A DNA stretch of 64,000 bases from Streptomyces sp. Z26 (GTDB taxonomy: Bacteria > Actinomycetota > Actinomycetes > Streptomycetales > Streptomycetaceae): NCBI RefSeq assembly GCF_003665095.1, contig NZ_RCHV01000002.1, positions 2,724,001 through 2,788,000 of the forward strand, in the 5' to 3' direction. Positions 1-8,143 of the stretch are shown one piece after another. Every line of letters begins with the position of its first letter. The first letter of the stretch is position 1. The notes beneath the pieces are model-generated. The model saw only the letters and a program-made list of their open reading frames with translations, had not been told where the DNA came from and ran no database searches. The position numbers and the translations under genes were made by a program.

Positions 1-683
1 ACGTAGCTGTCGCCGTTGTCGGTGTACGAACCGCCGCCGCCGAGCAGCCACATCATGGTCTCGGCCGGTGCCTCCTCGGGCCCGAGCGGCAGCCCGTACG
101 GGATCGGCACGCCGTCCGCCTTCAGCTTCCGCGCCGCGCTCCGCAGCTCGGCCCAGCTGCGGGGTGGGGCGTCGGGGTCGATGCCCGCGTCGGCGAAGAG
201 GGCCTTGTTGTAGAACAGCAGCCGGGTGCTGGAGACGAACGGCAGGCCGTACTGCGCGCGGTTCACCTCGCCCGCGTCCGCGAGCGCCGGGAGGTAGTCG
301 GCCTGCACGGGGATGGGCAGCAGCTGGGCGACGTCGTAGAGGCGGCCCTGGGCGGCGTAGTCGGCGTACGAGCCGATCTGCGCGATGTCCGGCGGCTCGC
401 CGTCCGCGACCATGGCGGCGACCTTCTCGTCCACGTCATTCCAGCTGAGGACGGTGACGTCGACGGCGACGCCGGGGTTCTTCTTGCGGAAGCCGCGGGC
501 GAGTTCGTCCCAGTACGCCTGGGAGCCGTTGCCGCCGCCCGGGTCGCCGTAGTCGGCGGCGACCACCTTGAGGGTGACGTCGTCGCCGCCCGGCCCCGTA
601 CCGCCGCCGCACGCCGAGGCCGTCACACCCGTCGCGCCCGCCAGTCCCGCGGCCGCCATCCCCAGGAACCGACGCCGCTGCAC
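1..683 (-). CDS. Sugar ABC transporter substrate-binding lipoprotein (3' part missing)
   Basis: Extracellular solute-binding protein of the family-1 carbohydrate type; it would capture a sugar outside the membrane for an ABC importer. The N-terminus has a twin-arginine-like RRRFLG, a hydrophobic stretch and a lipobox ending ASAC at about residue 24, so it is probably a lipoprotein exported by Tat or Sec. The mature part reads like this family (phrases such as WDELARGFRKKNPGV and VSSTRLLFYNKALF). GTG start at 683 chosen because a GGGGGAG site lies just upstream. The C-terminal part is beyond the window edge. It is divergent from nagK-nagA across a region with two DasR-type operators, so an aminosugar ligand (GlcNAc or chito-oligosaccharide) is likely but inferred. 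Permease genes would lie to the left. Confidence 0.85.
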   Translation of the reverse strand, partial: MQRRRFLGMAAAGLAGATGVTASACGGGTGPGGDDVTLKVVAADYGDPGGGNGSQAYWDELARGFRKKNPGVAVDVTVLSWNDVDEKVAAMVADGEPPDIAQIGSYADYAAQGRLYDVAQLLPIPVQADYLPALADAGEVNRAQYGLPFVSSTRLLFYNKALFADAGIDPDAPPRSWAELRSAARKLKADGVPIPYGLPLGPEEAPAETMMWLLGGGGSYTDNGDSY

Positions 684-836
684 CGCGCTCCCCCTTCCGG
701 TCCGGTGCGCCGCGGACCGGGCGCTCTCCCGTGCCGCCCGGTCCGTGCGCGTTGCTCTGCGTTCCACCGCGGGGCCCACGCCGTCCACCCGGTGTTCCGT
801 CCCTCGACAGCGCCCGAGTGTCCCCCGGCGGGCGGC

Positions 837-852
837 CGAGGTCTACACCACT
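837..852. promoter_or_regulatory. Putative DasR operator (dre), sugar-binding protein side
   Basis: The 16-mer CGAGGTCTACACCACT matches 12 of 16 positions of the published Streptomyces dre consensus ACTGGTCTAGACCACT; the right half is almost perfect. It lies about 150 bases before the start of the binding-protein gene. DasR is a GntR-type repressor released by glucosamine-6-phosphate. The site is seen; DasR control is inferred. Confidence 0.55.
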
Positions 853-942
853 GCCGGTATCGCTTCCGCATCGGCCCGCGCGGCGCGGCGGCGCGGGCCG
901 TGGGCCGGTGGTGGGGGCGGGTCCGGCGGGGCGGATCACGTA

Positions 943-958
943 AGTGGACTAGACCTTT
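943..958. promoter_or_regulatory. Putative DasR operator (dre), nagK-nagA side
   Basis: AGTGGACTAGACCTTT matches the core GG-CTAGACC of the dre palindrome, 12 of 16 positions strictly and 13 if the accepted G variant at position 2 is counted. It ends 29 bases before the nagK GTG, a position where a bound repressor would block transcription. Confidence 0.65.
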
Positions 959-986
959 ATGCGGTCTCCGGGCGAGACTGTGTGCT

Positions 987-1970
987 GTGAGTCCCTACGT
1001 CATCGCCCTCGACGTGGGCGGCACCGGCATGAAGGCCGCACTGATCGGCCCCGCCCCGGAGCACCGCCCGCTGTACGAGGCACGCCGCGGCACACCCCGC
1101 GAGGCGGGCCCCGACGCCGTCGTCGCGGCGGTGCTCGACTTCGCCGCGGAGCTGCGCGCGTACGGCGTCGCGCACCTCGGCGCCGAGCCCGTCGCGGCGG
1201 GCGTCTGCCTGCCCGGGATCATCGACGAGGCCGCCGGGGTCGCCGTCTTCGCCGCCAACCTCGGCTGGCGCGACGTGCCGCTGCGCGACCAGCTGCGCGC
1301 ACGCCTCAACGCCCCGCACCCCGACGACGCCCCCACGGCCACGGGCGCGGGCATCCCCGTCGTCCTCAGCCACGACGTCCGTACGGGCGGCCTCGCGGAG
1401 GGCCGGATCGGCGCGGGCAAGGGCGTGGACCGCTTCCTCTTCGTGCCGCTCGGCACCGGCATCGCCGGGGCCATCGGCATCGACGGCCGCGTCGAACCGG
1501 GCGCCCACGGCGGCGCGGGCGAGATCGGCCACATCGTCGTACGCCCCGACGGGCCGCCCTGCGGCTGCGGGCAGCGCGGCTGCCTGGAGACGCTCTGCTC
1601 CGCCGCCGCCGTCGGCCGCGACTGGGCGGCGGCGTGCGGCGACCCGACGGCCACCGCCGCCGACGCCGCCGCGGCCGTCGCGGCCGGCGACCCGCGCGCC
1701 GAGGCCGTCTGGCAGGCCGCCGTCGACGCGCTCGCCGACGGCCTCCTCACCGGCCTCACGCTGCTCGACCCGCGCACCCTGATCATCGGCGGCGGCCTGG
1801 CCGAAGCGGGCGAGACGCTGTTCGCGCCGCTGCGCCGGGCCGTGCGCGAGCGGGTCACGTTCCAGCGGCTCCCCACGATCGTCCCGGCCGCCCTGGGGGA
1901 CGCAGCCGGGTGCCTGGGCGCGGGACTTCTCGCCTGGGACCGACACTCCGCGGAGGTTTCCAGCCGATGA
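987..1970 (+). CDS. nagK: ROK-family N-acetylglucosamine kinase
   Basis: Cytoplasmic sugar kinase of the ROK family, 327 aa. It has the N-terminal phosphate-binding motif DVGGTG (residues 9-14) and the ROK zinc signature CGCGQRGC (about 192-199) followed by LET. GTG at 987 was chosen because the family begins immediately before this motif; longer upstream readings add low-complexity sequence. Its stop overlaps the nagA ATG by 4 bases, so the two are translationally coupled. The nagA partner and the upstream dre site point to ATP-dependent phosphorylation of GlcNAc to GlcNAc-6-P. A glucokinase role cannot be excluded from sequence alone. Confidence 0.88.
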   Translation: MSPYVIALDVGGTGMKAALIGPAPEHRPLYEARRGTPREAGPDAVVAAVLDFAAELRAYGVAHLGAEPVAAGVCLPGIIDEAAGVAVFAANLGWRDVPLRDQLRARLNAPHPDDAPTATGAGIPVVLSHDVRTGGLAEGRIGAGKGVDRFLFVPLGTGIAGAIGIDGRVEPGAHGGAGEIGHIVVRPDGPPCGCGQRGCLETLCSAAAVGRDWAAACGDPTATAADAAAAVAAGDPRAEAVWQAAVDALADGLLTGLTLLDPRTLIIGGGLAEAGETLFAPLRRAVRERVTFQRLPTIVPAALGDAAGCLGAGLLAWDRHSAEVSSR

Positions 1971-3157
1971 CGGCGATGACACGCAAGGTGCTGACCGGGG
2001 CACGGGTGGTGCTCCCCTCCGGCGTGGCCGAGGACGCGCGGGTGGCCGTCGAGGGCCGTACGCTCGCCGTCCCCGACCTGCCGGGCGCGTACGACGGGGC
2101 GGACCCGTACGGCGCGACCGCCGGGGACGACATGTACGAGCTGGCCGGGCACTGGATCGTGCCCGGCTTCGTGGACATGCACGTCCACGGCGGCGGCGGC
2201 GCGTCCTTCTCGGCGGGCACCGCCGAGGAGGCGCTGGAGGTCGTCGACGCGCACCGGCGGCACGGCAGCACCACGATGGTCGCCTCGACCGTCACCGGCG
2301 ACCTGGACGACCTGGCCCGGCAGGCCGCCGTGCTCAGCGAACTCGTCGAGCAGGGCGACCTGGCGGGCGTGCACTTCGAGGGCCCGTTCATCGCCCCCGG
2401 CCGCTGCGGCGCGCACGACCCGACGCTGCTGCGGGCGCCCGACCCGGCCGACGTACGGAAGCTGCTCGACGCCGCGCGCGGCACCGCCCGGATGCTGACG
2501 CTCGCGCCGGAGCTGCGCGGCGGCCTGGAGTCCGTACGGCTGCTGGCGGAGCACGGCGTCATCGCGGCCGTCGGCCACACCGACGCCACGTACGACGCGA
2601 CGCGGCAGGCGATCGACGCGGGCGCGACGGTCGCCACGCACCTGTTCAACGCCATGCCGGGGCTGGGCCACCGGGCGCCGGGGCCGATCGCCGCGCTGCT
2701 GGAGGACGAGCGGGTCACCGTCGAGCTGATCAACGACGGCACGCACCTGCACCAGGCGGTGCTGGAGATGGCGTTCCGGCACGCGGGCGCGGACCGGGTC
2801 GCGTTCATCACGGACGCGATGGGCGCGGCGGCCGTCGGCGACGGCGTGTACCCGCTGGGCCCGCTCACGGTGGAGGTACGGGACGGGGTGGCGCGGGTCG
2901 TCGGGACCGGCTCCATCGCGGGCTCGACGCTCACGATGGACCAGGCGTTCCGGCGGGCGGTGACGGTCGACGGGCTGCCGGTGGCGGACGCCGTACGGGC
3001 GCTGTCGACGAACCCGGCGCGGCTGCTGGGCGTCGGTGACCGGGTCGGCAGCCTGGAGCCCGGCAAGGACGCGGACCTGGTGGTGCTGGACGCCGACTTC
3101 ACGCCGGTGGGCGTGATGCGGAAGGGCGAGTGGGTCGTTCAGCCCGCGTGCGTGTGA
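1967..3157 (+). CDS. nagA: N-acetylglucosamine-6-phosphate deacetylase
   Basis: Amidohydrolase-family enzyme, 396 aa, removing acetate from GlcNAc-6-P to give glucosamine-6-P, the signal that releases DasR. Visible family motifs are the metal-site HxH in DMHVHGG (H72, H74), EGPF (138-141) followed by a GAH segment, GHTDATYD (around 204), and the TDAM catalytic aspartate (about D283). ATG at 1967 follows a GGAGG site at 1952 and overlaps the nagK stop as ATGA. Length is normal for NagA. Confidence 0.95.
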   Translation: MTAMTRKVLTGARVVLPSGVAEDARVAVEGRTLAVPDLPGAYDGADPYGATAGDDMYELAGHWIVPGFVDMHVHGGGGASFSAGTAEEALEVVDAHRRHGSTTMVASTVTGDLDDLARQAAVLSELVEQGDLAGVHFEGPFIAPGRCGAHDPTLLRAPDPADVRKLLDAARGTARMLTLAPELRGGLESVRLLAEHGVIAAVGHTDATYDATRQAIDAGATVATHLFNAMPGLGHRAPGPIAALLEDERVTVELINDGTHLHQAVLEMAFRHAGADRVAFITDAMGAAAVGDGVYPLGPLTVEVRDGVARVVGTGSIAGSTLTMDQAFRRAVTVDGLPVADAVRALSTNPARLLGVGDRVGSLEPGKDADLVVLDADFTPVGVMRKGEWVVQPACV

Positions 3158-3431
3158 GCACGGTGGGATGATGCCGTGCGAGGGGTGTGCGCACGGAGGT
3201 GCGCGGACGACGACGCGGTGGAGGAGCCATGCGCGGCGGAGCACACGGGGGCCGGAGGCCGCGCTGCGGCCGGTACGGCGCCCGCGCGGGTGTCCGGCGC
3301 GGGGCCGGGCGGGCCGCGGCGGTACGGGGTGCGGGGACGACCCGGGGTGGGGGACAGCGGGACGGGCGCCTTCCGGGCTGGGCGGACGGCCGTACCGACA
3401 CCACCCGCCGAGCCGTGCGGGGGTGGTCCGC

Positions 3432-4370
3432 GTGATCCTCACGGTGACGCTCAACACGGCGGTCGACCTCACCTACCGGGTGCCCCGGCTGGAGCCGCAC
3501 TGCGTCCACCACGTCCACGACGTGACGGAACGGCCGGGCGGCAAGGGCCTGAACGTCGCGCGCGTCCTCGCCGCCCTCGGCCACGACACGGTGGTGACGG
3601 GCTTCGCGGGCGGCCGTACGGGCGAGGAGCTGCACGCCCTGCTCCGTACGGCGCCCGGCTCGCACCGGGTGACGGACGCGCTCACGGCCGTACGGGGCAA
3701 CACCCGCCGCACCGTCGCCGTCGTGGACGACACGACCGGTGACACCACGCAGCTCAACGAGCCCGGCCCGCAGGTCTCCGCGGAGGAGTGGACGGCGTTC
3801 GTCACCACGTACGAGCGGCTGCTGCCGGACGCGTCGGCCGTCGCGCTCTGCGGGAGCATGCCGCGGGGGCTGCCCGTGGGGGCGTACGCGGCGCTCGTAC
3901 GGGAGGCGCGTGTCGCGGGCGTACCGGTGCTGCTGGACACCAGCGGCGAGCCGCTGCTGCGCGGCCTCGCCGCCCGGCCCGACGTCGTCAAGCCGAACAT
4001 CGACGAGCTGGCCGGGATCACCGGCACCAGCGAGCCGCTGCGCGCCGCGTACGAGGCGCGGCGGCGCGGCGCGAACGCCGTCGCCGCGTCGCTCGGCGCG
4101 GACGGCGTGCTGCTGGTCACCCCGGACGGCGCGTGGCGGGCCGCCCCGCCGAGCCGCCTGGTGGGGAACCCGACGGGCGCGGGCGACTCGGCCGTCGCCG
4201 GGCTGCTGTCCGGCCTGGTCGAGGGGTTGCCGTGGCCGGACCGGTTGGCGCGGGCGGTGGCGCTGTCGGCGGCGACCGTACGGGCGCCGGTGGCGGGCGA
4301 GTTCGACACGGCGACGTACGCGGACCTGCTGCCCCGGGTCGTCGTGACGGAGCAGGCGCGGGTGGGCTGA
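3432..4370 (+). CDS. 1-phosphofructokinase-family (PfkB) hexose-phosphate kinase
   Basis: PfkB/ribokinase-fold kinase, 312 aa, of the 1-phosphofructokinase/tagatose-6-phosphate kinase type. GGKGLNVARVLAALG (from residue 36) is the substrate-side signature and TGAGDS (D252 the catalytic base) the C-terminal signature. GTG at 3432 places the typical ILTVTLNTAVD opening at the N-terminus; GTG at 3423 in the same frame is an alternative. It follows nagA after a 274-base gap, so it may have its own promoter. Context suggests phosphorylation of a ketohexose phosphate made during aminosugar catabolism; the substrate is not readable from sequence. Confidence 0.8.
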   Translation: MILTVTLNTAVDLTYRVPRLEPHCVHHVHDVTERPGGKGLNVARVLAALGHDTVVTGFAGGRTGEELHALLRTAPGSHRVTDALTAVRGNTRRTVAVVDDTTGDTTQLNEPGPQVSAEEWTAFVTTYERLLPDASAVALCGSMPRGLPVGAYAALVREARVAGVPVLLDTSGEPLLRGLAARPDVVKPNIDELAGITGTSEPLRAAYEARRRGANAVAASLGADGVLLVTPDGAWRAAPPSRLVGNPTGAGDSAVAGLLSGLVEGLPWPDRLARAVALSAATVRAPVAGEFDTATYADLLPRVVVTEQARVG

Positions 4371-4379
4371 CGCGCCCGG

Positions 4380-4422
4380 CCGCACCGGCCCCGGGGCGGG
4401 TGCCGTGCCGGGGCCGGTGCGG
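4380..4422. terminator. Bidirectional terminator hairpin
   Basis: Perfect 15-bp inverted repeat (CCGCACCGGCCCCGG with its complement, 13-base loop) between the convergent PfkB kinase and GT39 genes. It lacks a T tract, as is usual in Streptomyces. Confidence 0.75.
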
Positions 4423-4467
4423 GGGTGCTCGCTGGGTGCGGTGCGTGCGCGGGGTGGCGGCGGCCGG

Positions 4468-6684
4468 TCAGGCCGTGGGGCGGGTGAGGTCGTAGAGCGT
4501 GGTGCCGTCCACCGTGACCTCCGTGAAGTGGCCCCGGACCCACGCGCTGATCTCCGCGGCCGTGCCCGATCCCCCGGCGCCCGGCCCGCCGAACCCCGCG
4601 CCGCCGCCGGGGCCGCGGCCTTCGGGAGCGCCGTCCTCGCCACGGCCGTCCGCGACGAAGTAGCGCACACGGCCGTCCGCCACGTACTCCCGGAACTCGG
4701 CGAGCGTCGGTGACGGGTCGCTGCCGTTGAAACCGCCGAGGGCCATCACCGGTTCGCCGGTGGCGAGTTGGTAGCTGGCGGCGTTCTGCGCGCCGACGGC
4801 CGCGGCGGCCCAGGTGTGGTCGTCCGCGTCGCGGGACAGCGTCGCGGCCACCTCGGCGCCGACCCGCTGCCCGTTCAGCAGACCGCCACCGCCACCGTTG
4901 CCACCGCCACCGCCACCGCCACCGCCGCCGGGCCCGTTGCCCGGCCCGCCGCCCGGCGGCAGGGCGCGGGCCTGCCGCCCGCCGCCGGGGCCGCCCGGCG
5001 CGGCGCCGGGGGGCCGCGCGCGCTCCGCGCCCGGCCCCGGGCCGAGGCGCGCGCCGCCCATCGGCCCGCCCCCGCCGGGGCCGCCGCGTGCGGCCGGACC
5101 GGCCGTGACGATCGAGCCCTGGTGGCCGGTGCCGACGGTGTGCAGGGTGTACGCCGTGGGCCCGGCCAGGCAGGCCGCCAGCGCGAGGCAGGCGCCCCCG
5201 GCGGCGACCGCCCCGGCCCACCGCCGCGCCCGACCCGTGCGCGCGCCGGGCACCGTACCCGCACGACCCGCCGTACGACCGTCCGCGCACGACTCCCGTA
5301 CGGCGTCCGCCCGTTCGGGCCGCCCCAGCCGTACGGCGAGCGGCAGCGCGACCGCCGCCGCCAGCCCGGCCGCGAGCACCAGCGGGCGCAGCCAGGGCAG
5401 CCAGTCCGGGGTGCGGTCCAGCAGGACGTACGACCAGAGGGCGGTCACGGCGACCGTACCGGCGAGGGTCAGCGCGGCGGCGTACGTGTCGCGCCGCTCC
5501 CACAGCGCGGCCGTGCCCGCGCCGACGAGCGCGGCGACGTACGGGGCGAGGGCCACGGTGTAGTACTCGTGGAAGATCCCGGCCATGAGGCTGAACACCC
5601 CGGCCGTCACCAGCAGCGCGCCGCCCCAGGCGAGGAACGCCGCCCGCCGCGCGTCCGTGCGCGGCGCCCGCCGGGTGGCCACCAGCCCGGCCACGAGCAG
5701 CAGCAGCGCGGCGGGCAGCAGCCACGAGATCTGGCCGCCCACCGCGTCGCCGAACATCCGCCCGAGGCCGCTCTCCCCCCAGGCGCCGCCACCGCCACCG
5801 GGTCCGCCACCGCCGGGGCCGCCGCCCACGCTGCCGGTCTCGTCGCCGTTGAGGCGGCCCAACCCGTTGTAGCCCAGGGTGAGTTCGAGGAAGCTGTCGT
5901 GCTGCGAGCCGCCGACGTACGGGCGGGACGAGGCGGGCCACAGCTCCACCACGGCCACCCACCAGCCGCCCGCGACCACCAACGCCAGTCCGGCGGCCGC
6001 GAGTTGGACGAGCCGCCTGCGCACGGGAGTCGGCGCGCACACCGCGTACAGCAGCGCGAGCGGCGGCAGCACCACGAACGCCTGGAGCGTCTTCGCCAGG
6101 AACGCGGCGCCGACCGCGGCCCCCGCCCCCACCAGCCACCCCGTCCGCGCGTCCTCCAGCGCGCGCAGCACGCAGGCCACGGCGACGGTCATCAGCAACG
6201 CCAGCAGCGCGTCCGGGTTGTTGAAGCGGAACATCAGCGCGGCCACCGGCGTGAGCGCCAGCACCGCACCGGCCGACAGGCCCGCCGCCGGGCCGAAGCG
6301 GCGCCGTACGGACGCGTGCAGCACGGCGACCGTGGCCACGCCCATCAGCACCTGCGGCAGCAGGATCTGCCACGAGCCGAGGCCGAACAGCCGGACGGAC
6401 AGGGCCATCGGCCAGAGCGCGGCGGGCGGCTTGTCGACGGTGATGGCGTTGCCCGCGTCGAGCGAGCCGAAGAAGAACGCCTTCCAGCTCTCGCTGCCCG
6501 CCTGGACGGCCGCGGAATAGAAGGAGTTGGCGTAGCCGGAGGCGCTGAGGTGCCAGGCGTAGAGCAGGCCGGTGGCGAGCAGCAGCGCCACGTGGGCGGG
6601 CCGCGCCCAGCGCGGCGGGGCGGGGGCGGCCGGTGCGGGCGCGGGCTCGGGCACGGCGGCCGGAACGGTCGTGGCGGCGGTCAT
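4468..6684 (-). CDS. GT39-family membrane glycosyltransferase
   Basis: Large polytopic protein, 738 aa, of the ArnT/PMT-like glycosyltransferase family 39, expected to use polyprenyl-phosphate sugars on the outer face of the membrane. After an Ala/Pro-rich N-terminus come a first membrane helix, the SGYANSFYSAAV loop with DKPPAA typical of the family, then many helices. A Gly/Pro-rich linker around residues 510-610 includes a run of ten glycines, followed by a soluble C-terminal domain. ATG at 6684 overlaps the stop of the upstream GT2-GtrA gene by 4 bases. The partner gene probably makes the lipid-linked sugar that this enzyme transfers. Acceptor unknown: cell-wall polymer or protein. Confidence 0.8.
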   Translation of the reverse strand: MTAATTVPAAVPEPAPAPAAPAPPRWARPAHVALLLATGLLYAWHLSASGYANSFYSAAVQAGSESWKAFFFGSLDAGNAITVDKPPAALWPMALSVRLFGLGSWQILLPQVLMGVATVAVLHASVRRRFGPAAGLSAGAVLALTPVAALMFRFNNPDALLALLMTVAVACVLRALEDARTGWLVGAGAAVGAAFLAKTLQAFVVLPPLALLYAVCAPTPVRRRLVQLAAAGLALVVAGGWWVAVVELWPASSRPYVGGSQHDSFLELTLGYNGLGRLNGDETGSVGGGPGGGGPGGGGGAWGESGLGRMFGDAVGGQISWLLPAALLLLVAGLVATRRAPRTDARRAAFLAWGGALLVTAGVFSLMAGIFHEYYTVALAPYVAALVGAGTAALWERRDTYAAALTLAGTVAVTALWSYVLLDRTPDWLPWLRPLVLAAGLAAAVALPLAVRLGRPERADAVRESCADGRTAGRAGTVPGARTGRARRWAGAVAAGGACLALAACLAGPTAYTLHTVGTGHQGSIVTAGPAARGGPGGGGPMGGARLGPGPGAERARPPGAAPGGPGGGRQARALPPGGGPGNGPGGGGGGGGGGNGGGGGLLNGQRVGAEVAATLSRDADDHTWAAAAVGAQNAASYQLATGEPVMALGGFNGSDPSPTLAEFREYVADGRVRYFVADGRGEDGAPEGRGPGGGAGFGGPGAGGSGTAAEISAWVRGHFTEVTVDGTTLYDLTRPTA
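4884..4930. repeat. CCACCG microsatellite inside the GT39 gene
   Basis: Imperfect tandem CCACCG/CCGCCA hexamers encode the polyglycine linker of the GT39 protein. A run of this kind can expand or contract by slippage in 6-base steps without shifting the frame. Confidence 0.7.
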
Positions 6685-8099
6685 CGCGCGCCTCCCTCGG
6701 GGGCGGTGCGCTCCGGCGTGGTGTGCTCGGGGGCGTACGCGCCCCCTTCCGCCGCGTCCCGTTCCGCCGCGCCGTCCGGGAACACCCAGCCCCGCAGCAG
6801 CAGGAACCGTACGACCGTCGCCGCGAGGTTGGCGGCGACCAGCACGGACAGTTCGGCGCCGTGCGACACGGCGCCGCCCGCCGGCTCCAGGGCGGCGAGC
6901 GAACCGCTGGTCAGCGCGAGACCGACGCCGAACACGACGAGCCCCTGCGCCTGGTGGCGTACGGCACGGGCCCGGCCGCGTACCCCGAAGGTGAACCTCC
7001 GGTTGGCGGCGGTGTTGCCGAGCGCGGACAGCAGCAGCGCCAGGGCGTTGGCGGCCTGGGCGCCCGTACCGAGCCGGAACAGCGAGTACAGCCCGAGGTG
7101 GACCAGCGTGCTGACCACGCCGACCGCGCAGAAGCCGAGCAGCTGCCGCGCCAACCCGCGCGGCACGTCGGCCAGTTCGCGGTCGCGCGGGTCGTCCCCG
7201 AAGGGGCGGCGCAGGCGCGCGAGCGGGAGTGCGCCGGTGGCCAGCGCGCCGCCCACGCGCCACACGCCGCGCAGGTCCTCGACGGCGGTACGGACGAGGT
7301 CCACCCGGCTGTCCGGGTCGTCGACCCAGTCGACGGGCACCTCGTGGACGCGCAGCCCGGCGCGTTCGGCGAGCACGAGCAGCTCGGTGTCGAAGAACCA
7401 GCCGGTGTCCTCGACCAGCGGCAGCAGCCGTTCCGCGACGTCCTTCCGTACCGCCTTGAAGCCGCACTGCGCGTCGGAGAAGCGGGTGGCGAGGCTGCCG
7501 CGCAGGAGGAGGTTGTACGCGCGCGAGATCAGTTCCCGGCGCGGCCCGCGCACCACCCGGGCGTTCCGCGCGAGGCGCGAGCCGATCGCGAGGTCCGAGT
7601 GCCCCGACAGCAGGGGCGCGACGACGGGCAGCAGGGCGTTCAGGTCGGTGGACAGGTCGACGTCCATGTACGCGAGCACGGGCGCGGGCGACCCCGCCCA
7701 GACCGTACGCAGCGCGCGCCCCCGCCCCTTCTCCTCCAGCCGTACGGCCACCACCTCCGCGATCCGGTCGTCGAGCCGCGCGGCGATCTCCGGCGTGCCG
7801 TCCGTGCTGGCGTTGTCGGCCACGGTGATGCGGAAGCGGTACGGGAAGCCCGCCGTCAGGTGCGCGTGCAGGCGCAGCACGCTCCGTTCCAGGCCGTGCG
7901 CCTCGTTGTGGACGGGGATCACGACGTCGAGCACGGGCGTGTCCGGCGCGTCCGTGCGCACCGGCGTGCGCGCGGGGAGCGCGGCCGGGGGTACGGCGTG
8001 CGGCGGTACGTCGTGCGGGCACCCGTACGGCGACGGGGCGGACGGCTCGGGCGGGGTGGGCGGGGTGGGCGGCGGGGCCGCCGGTGGCCTGGTCTCCAT
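6681..8099 (-). CDS. Bifunctional GT2 glycosyltransferase / GtrA-like flippase
   Basis: 472 aa. Residues about 50-290 are a GT-A fold family-2 transferase of the dolichol-phosphate-mannose-synthase type (VVIPVHNEAHGLE, VADNASTDGTPEIA, the metal-binding YMDVDLSTD, and QCGFKAVRKD). Residues about 320-440 carry a GtrA-like four-helix membrane domain (LLGFCAVGVVSTLVHLGLYS, ALGNTAANRRFTFG). The fusion couples synthesis of polyprenyl-phosphate sugar to its translocation, and GT39 directly downstream would use it. It begins 44 bases after the sensor-kinase gene, so all four genes may form one transcription unit. Confidence 0.85.
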   Translation of the reverse strand: METRPPAAPPPTPPTPPEPSAPSPYGCPHDVPPHAVPPAALPARTPVRTDAPDTPVLDVVIPVHNEAHGLERSVLRLHAHLTAGFPYRFRITVADNASTDGTPEIAARLDDRIAEVVAVRLEEKGRGRALRTVWAGSPAPVLAYMDVDLSTDLNALLPVVAPLLSGHSDLAIGSRLARNARVVRGPRRELISRAYNLLLRGSLATRFSDAQCGFKAVRKDVAERLLPLVEDTGWFFDTELLVLAERAGLRVHEVPVDWVDDPDSRVDLVRTAVEDLRGVWRVGGALATGALPLARLRRPFGDDPRDRELADVPRGLARQLLGFCAVGVVSTLVHLGLYSLFRLGTGAQAANALALLLSALGNTAANRRFTFGVRGRARAVRHQAQGLVVFGVGLALTSGSLAALEPAGGAVSHGAELSVLVAANLAATVVRFLLLRGWVFPDGAAERDAAEGGAYAPEHTTPERTAPEGGAR

Positions 8100-8143
8100 G
8101 CCGCGACCCTCGCCAACGGGCCTGTACGGGCCGTGTGTCGCGG

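Noticed and set aside
995..3472. An 825-codon open frame on the minus strand opposite nagK, nagA and the PfkB kinase
   Set aside because: Arg/Pro/Ala-rich translation without any known motif; a by-product of very high GC in the antisense frame. The plus strand encodes three recognisable enzymes.
4884..4930. A short CRISPR-like array in the CCACCG repeat
   Set aside because: Units are 6 bases with no spacers and are fully explained as glycine codons of GT39; no cas genes in the window.
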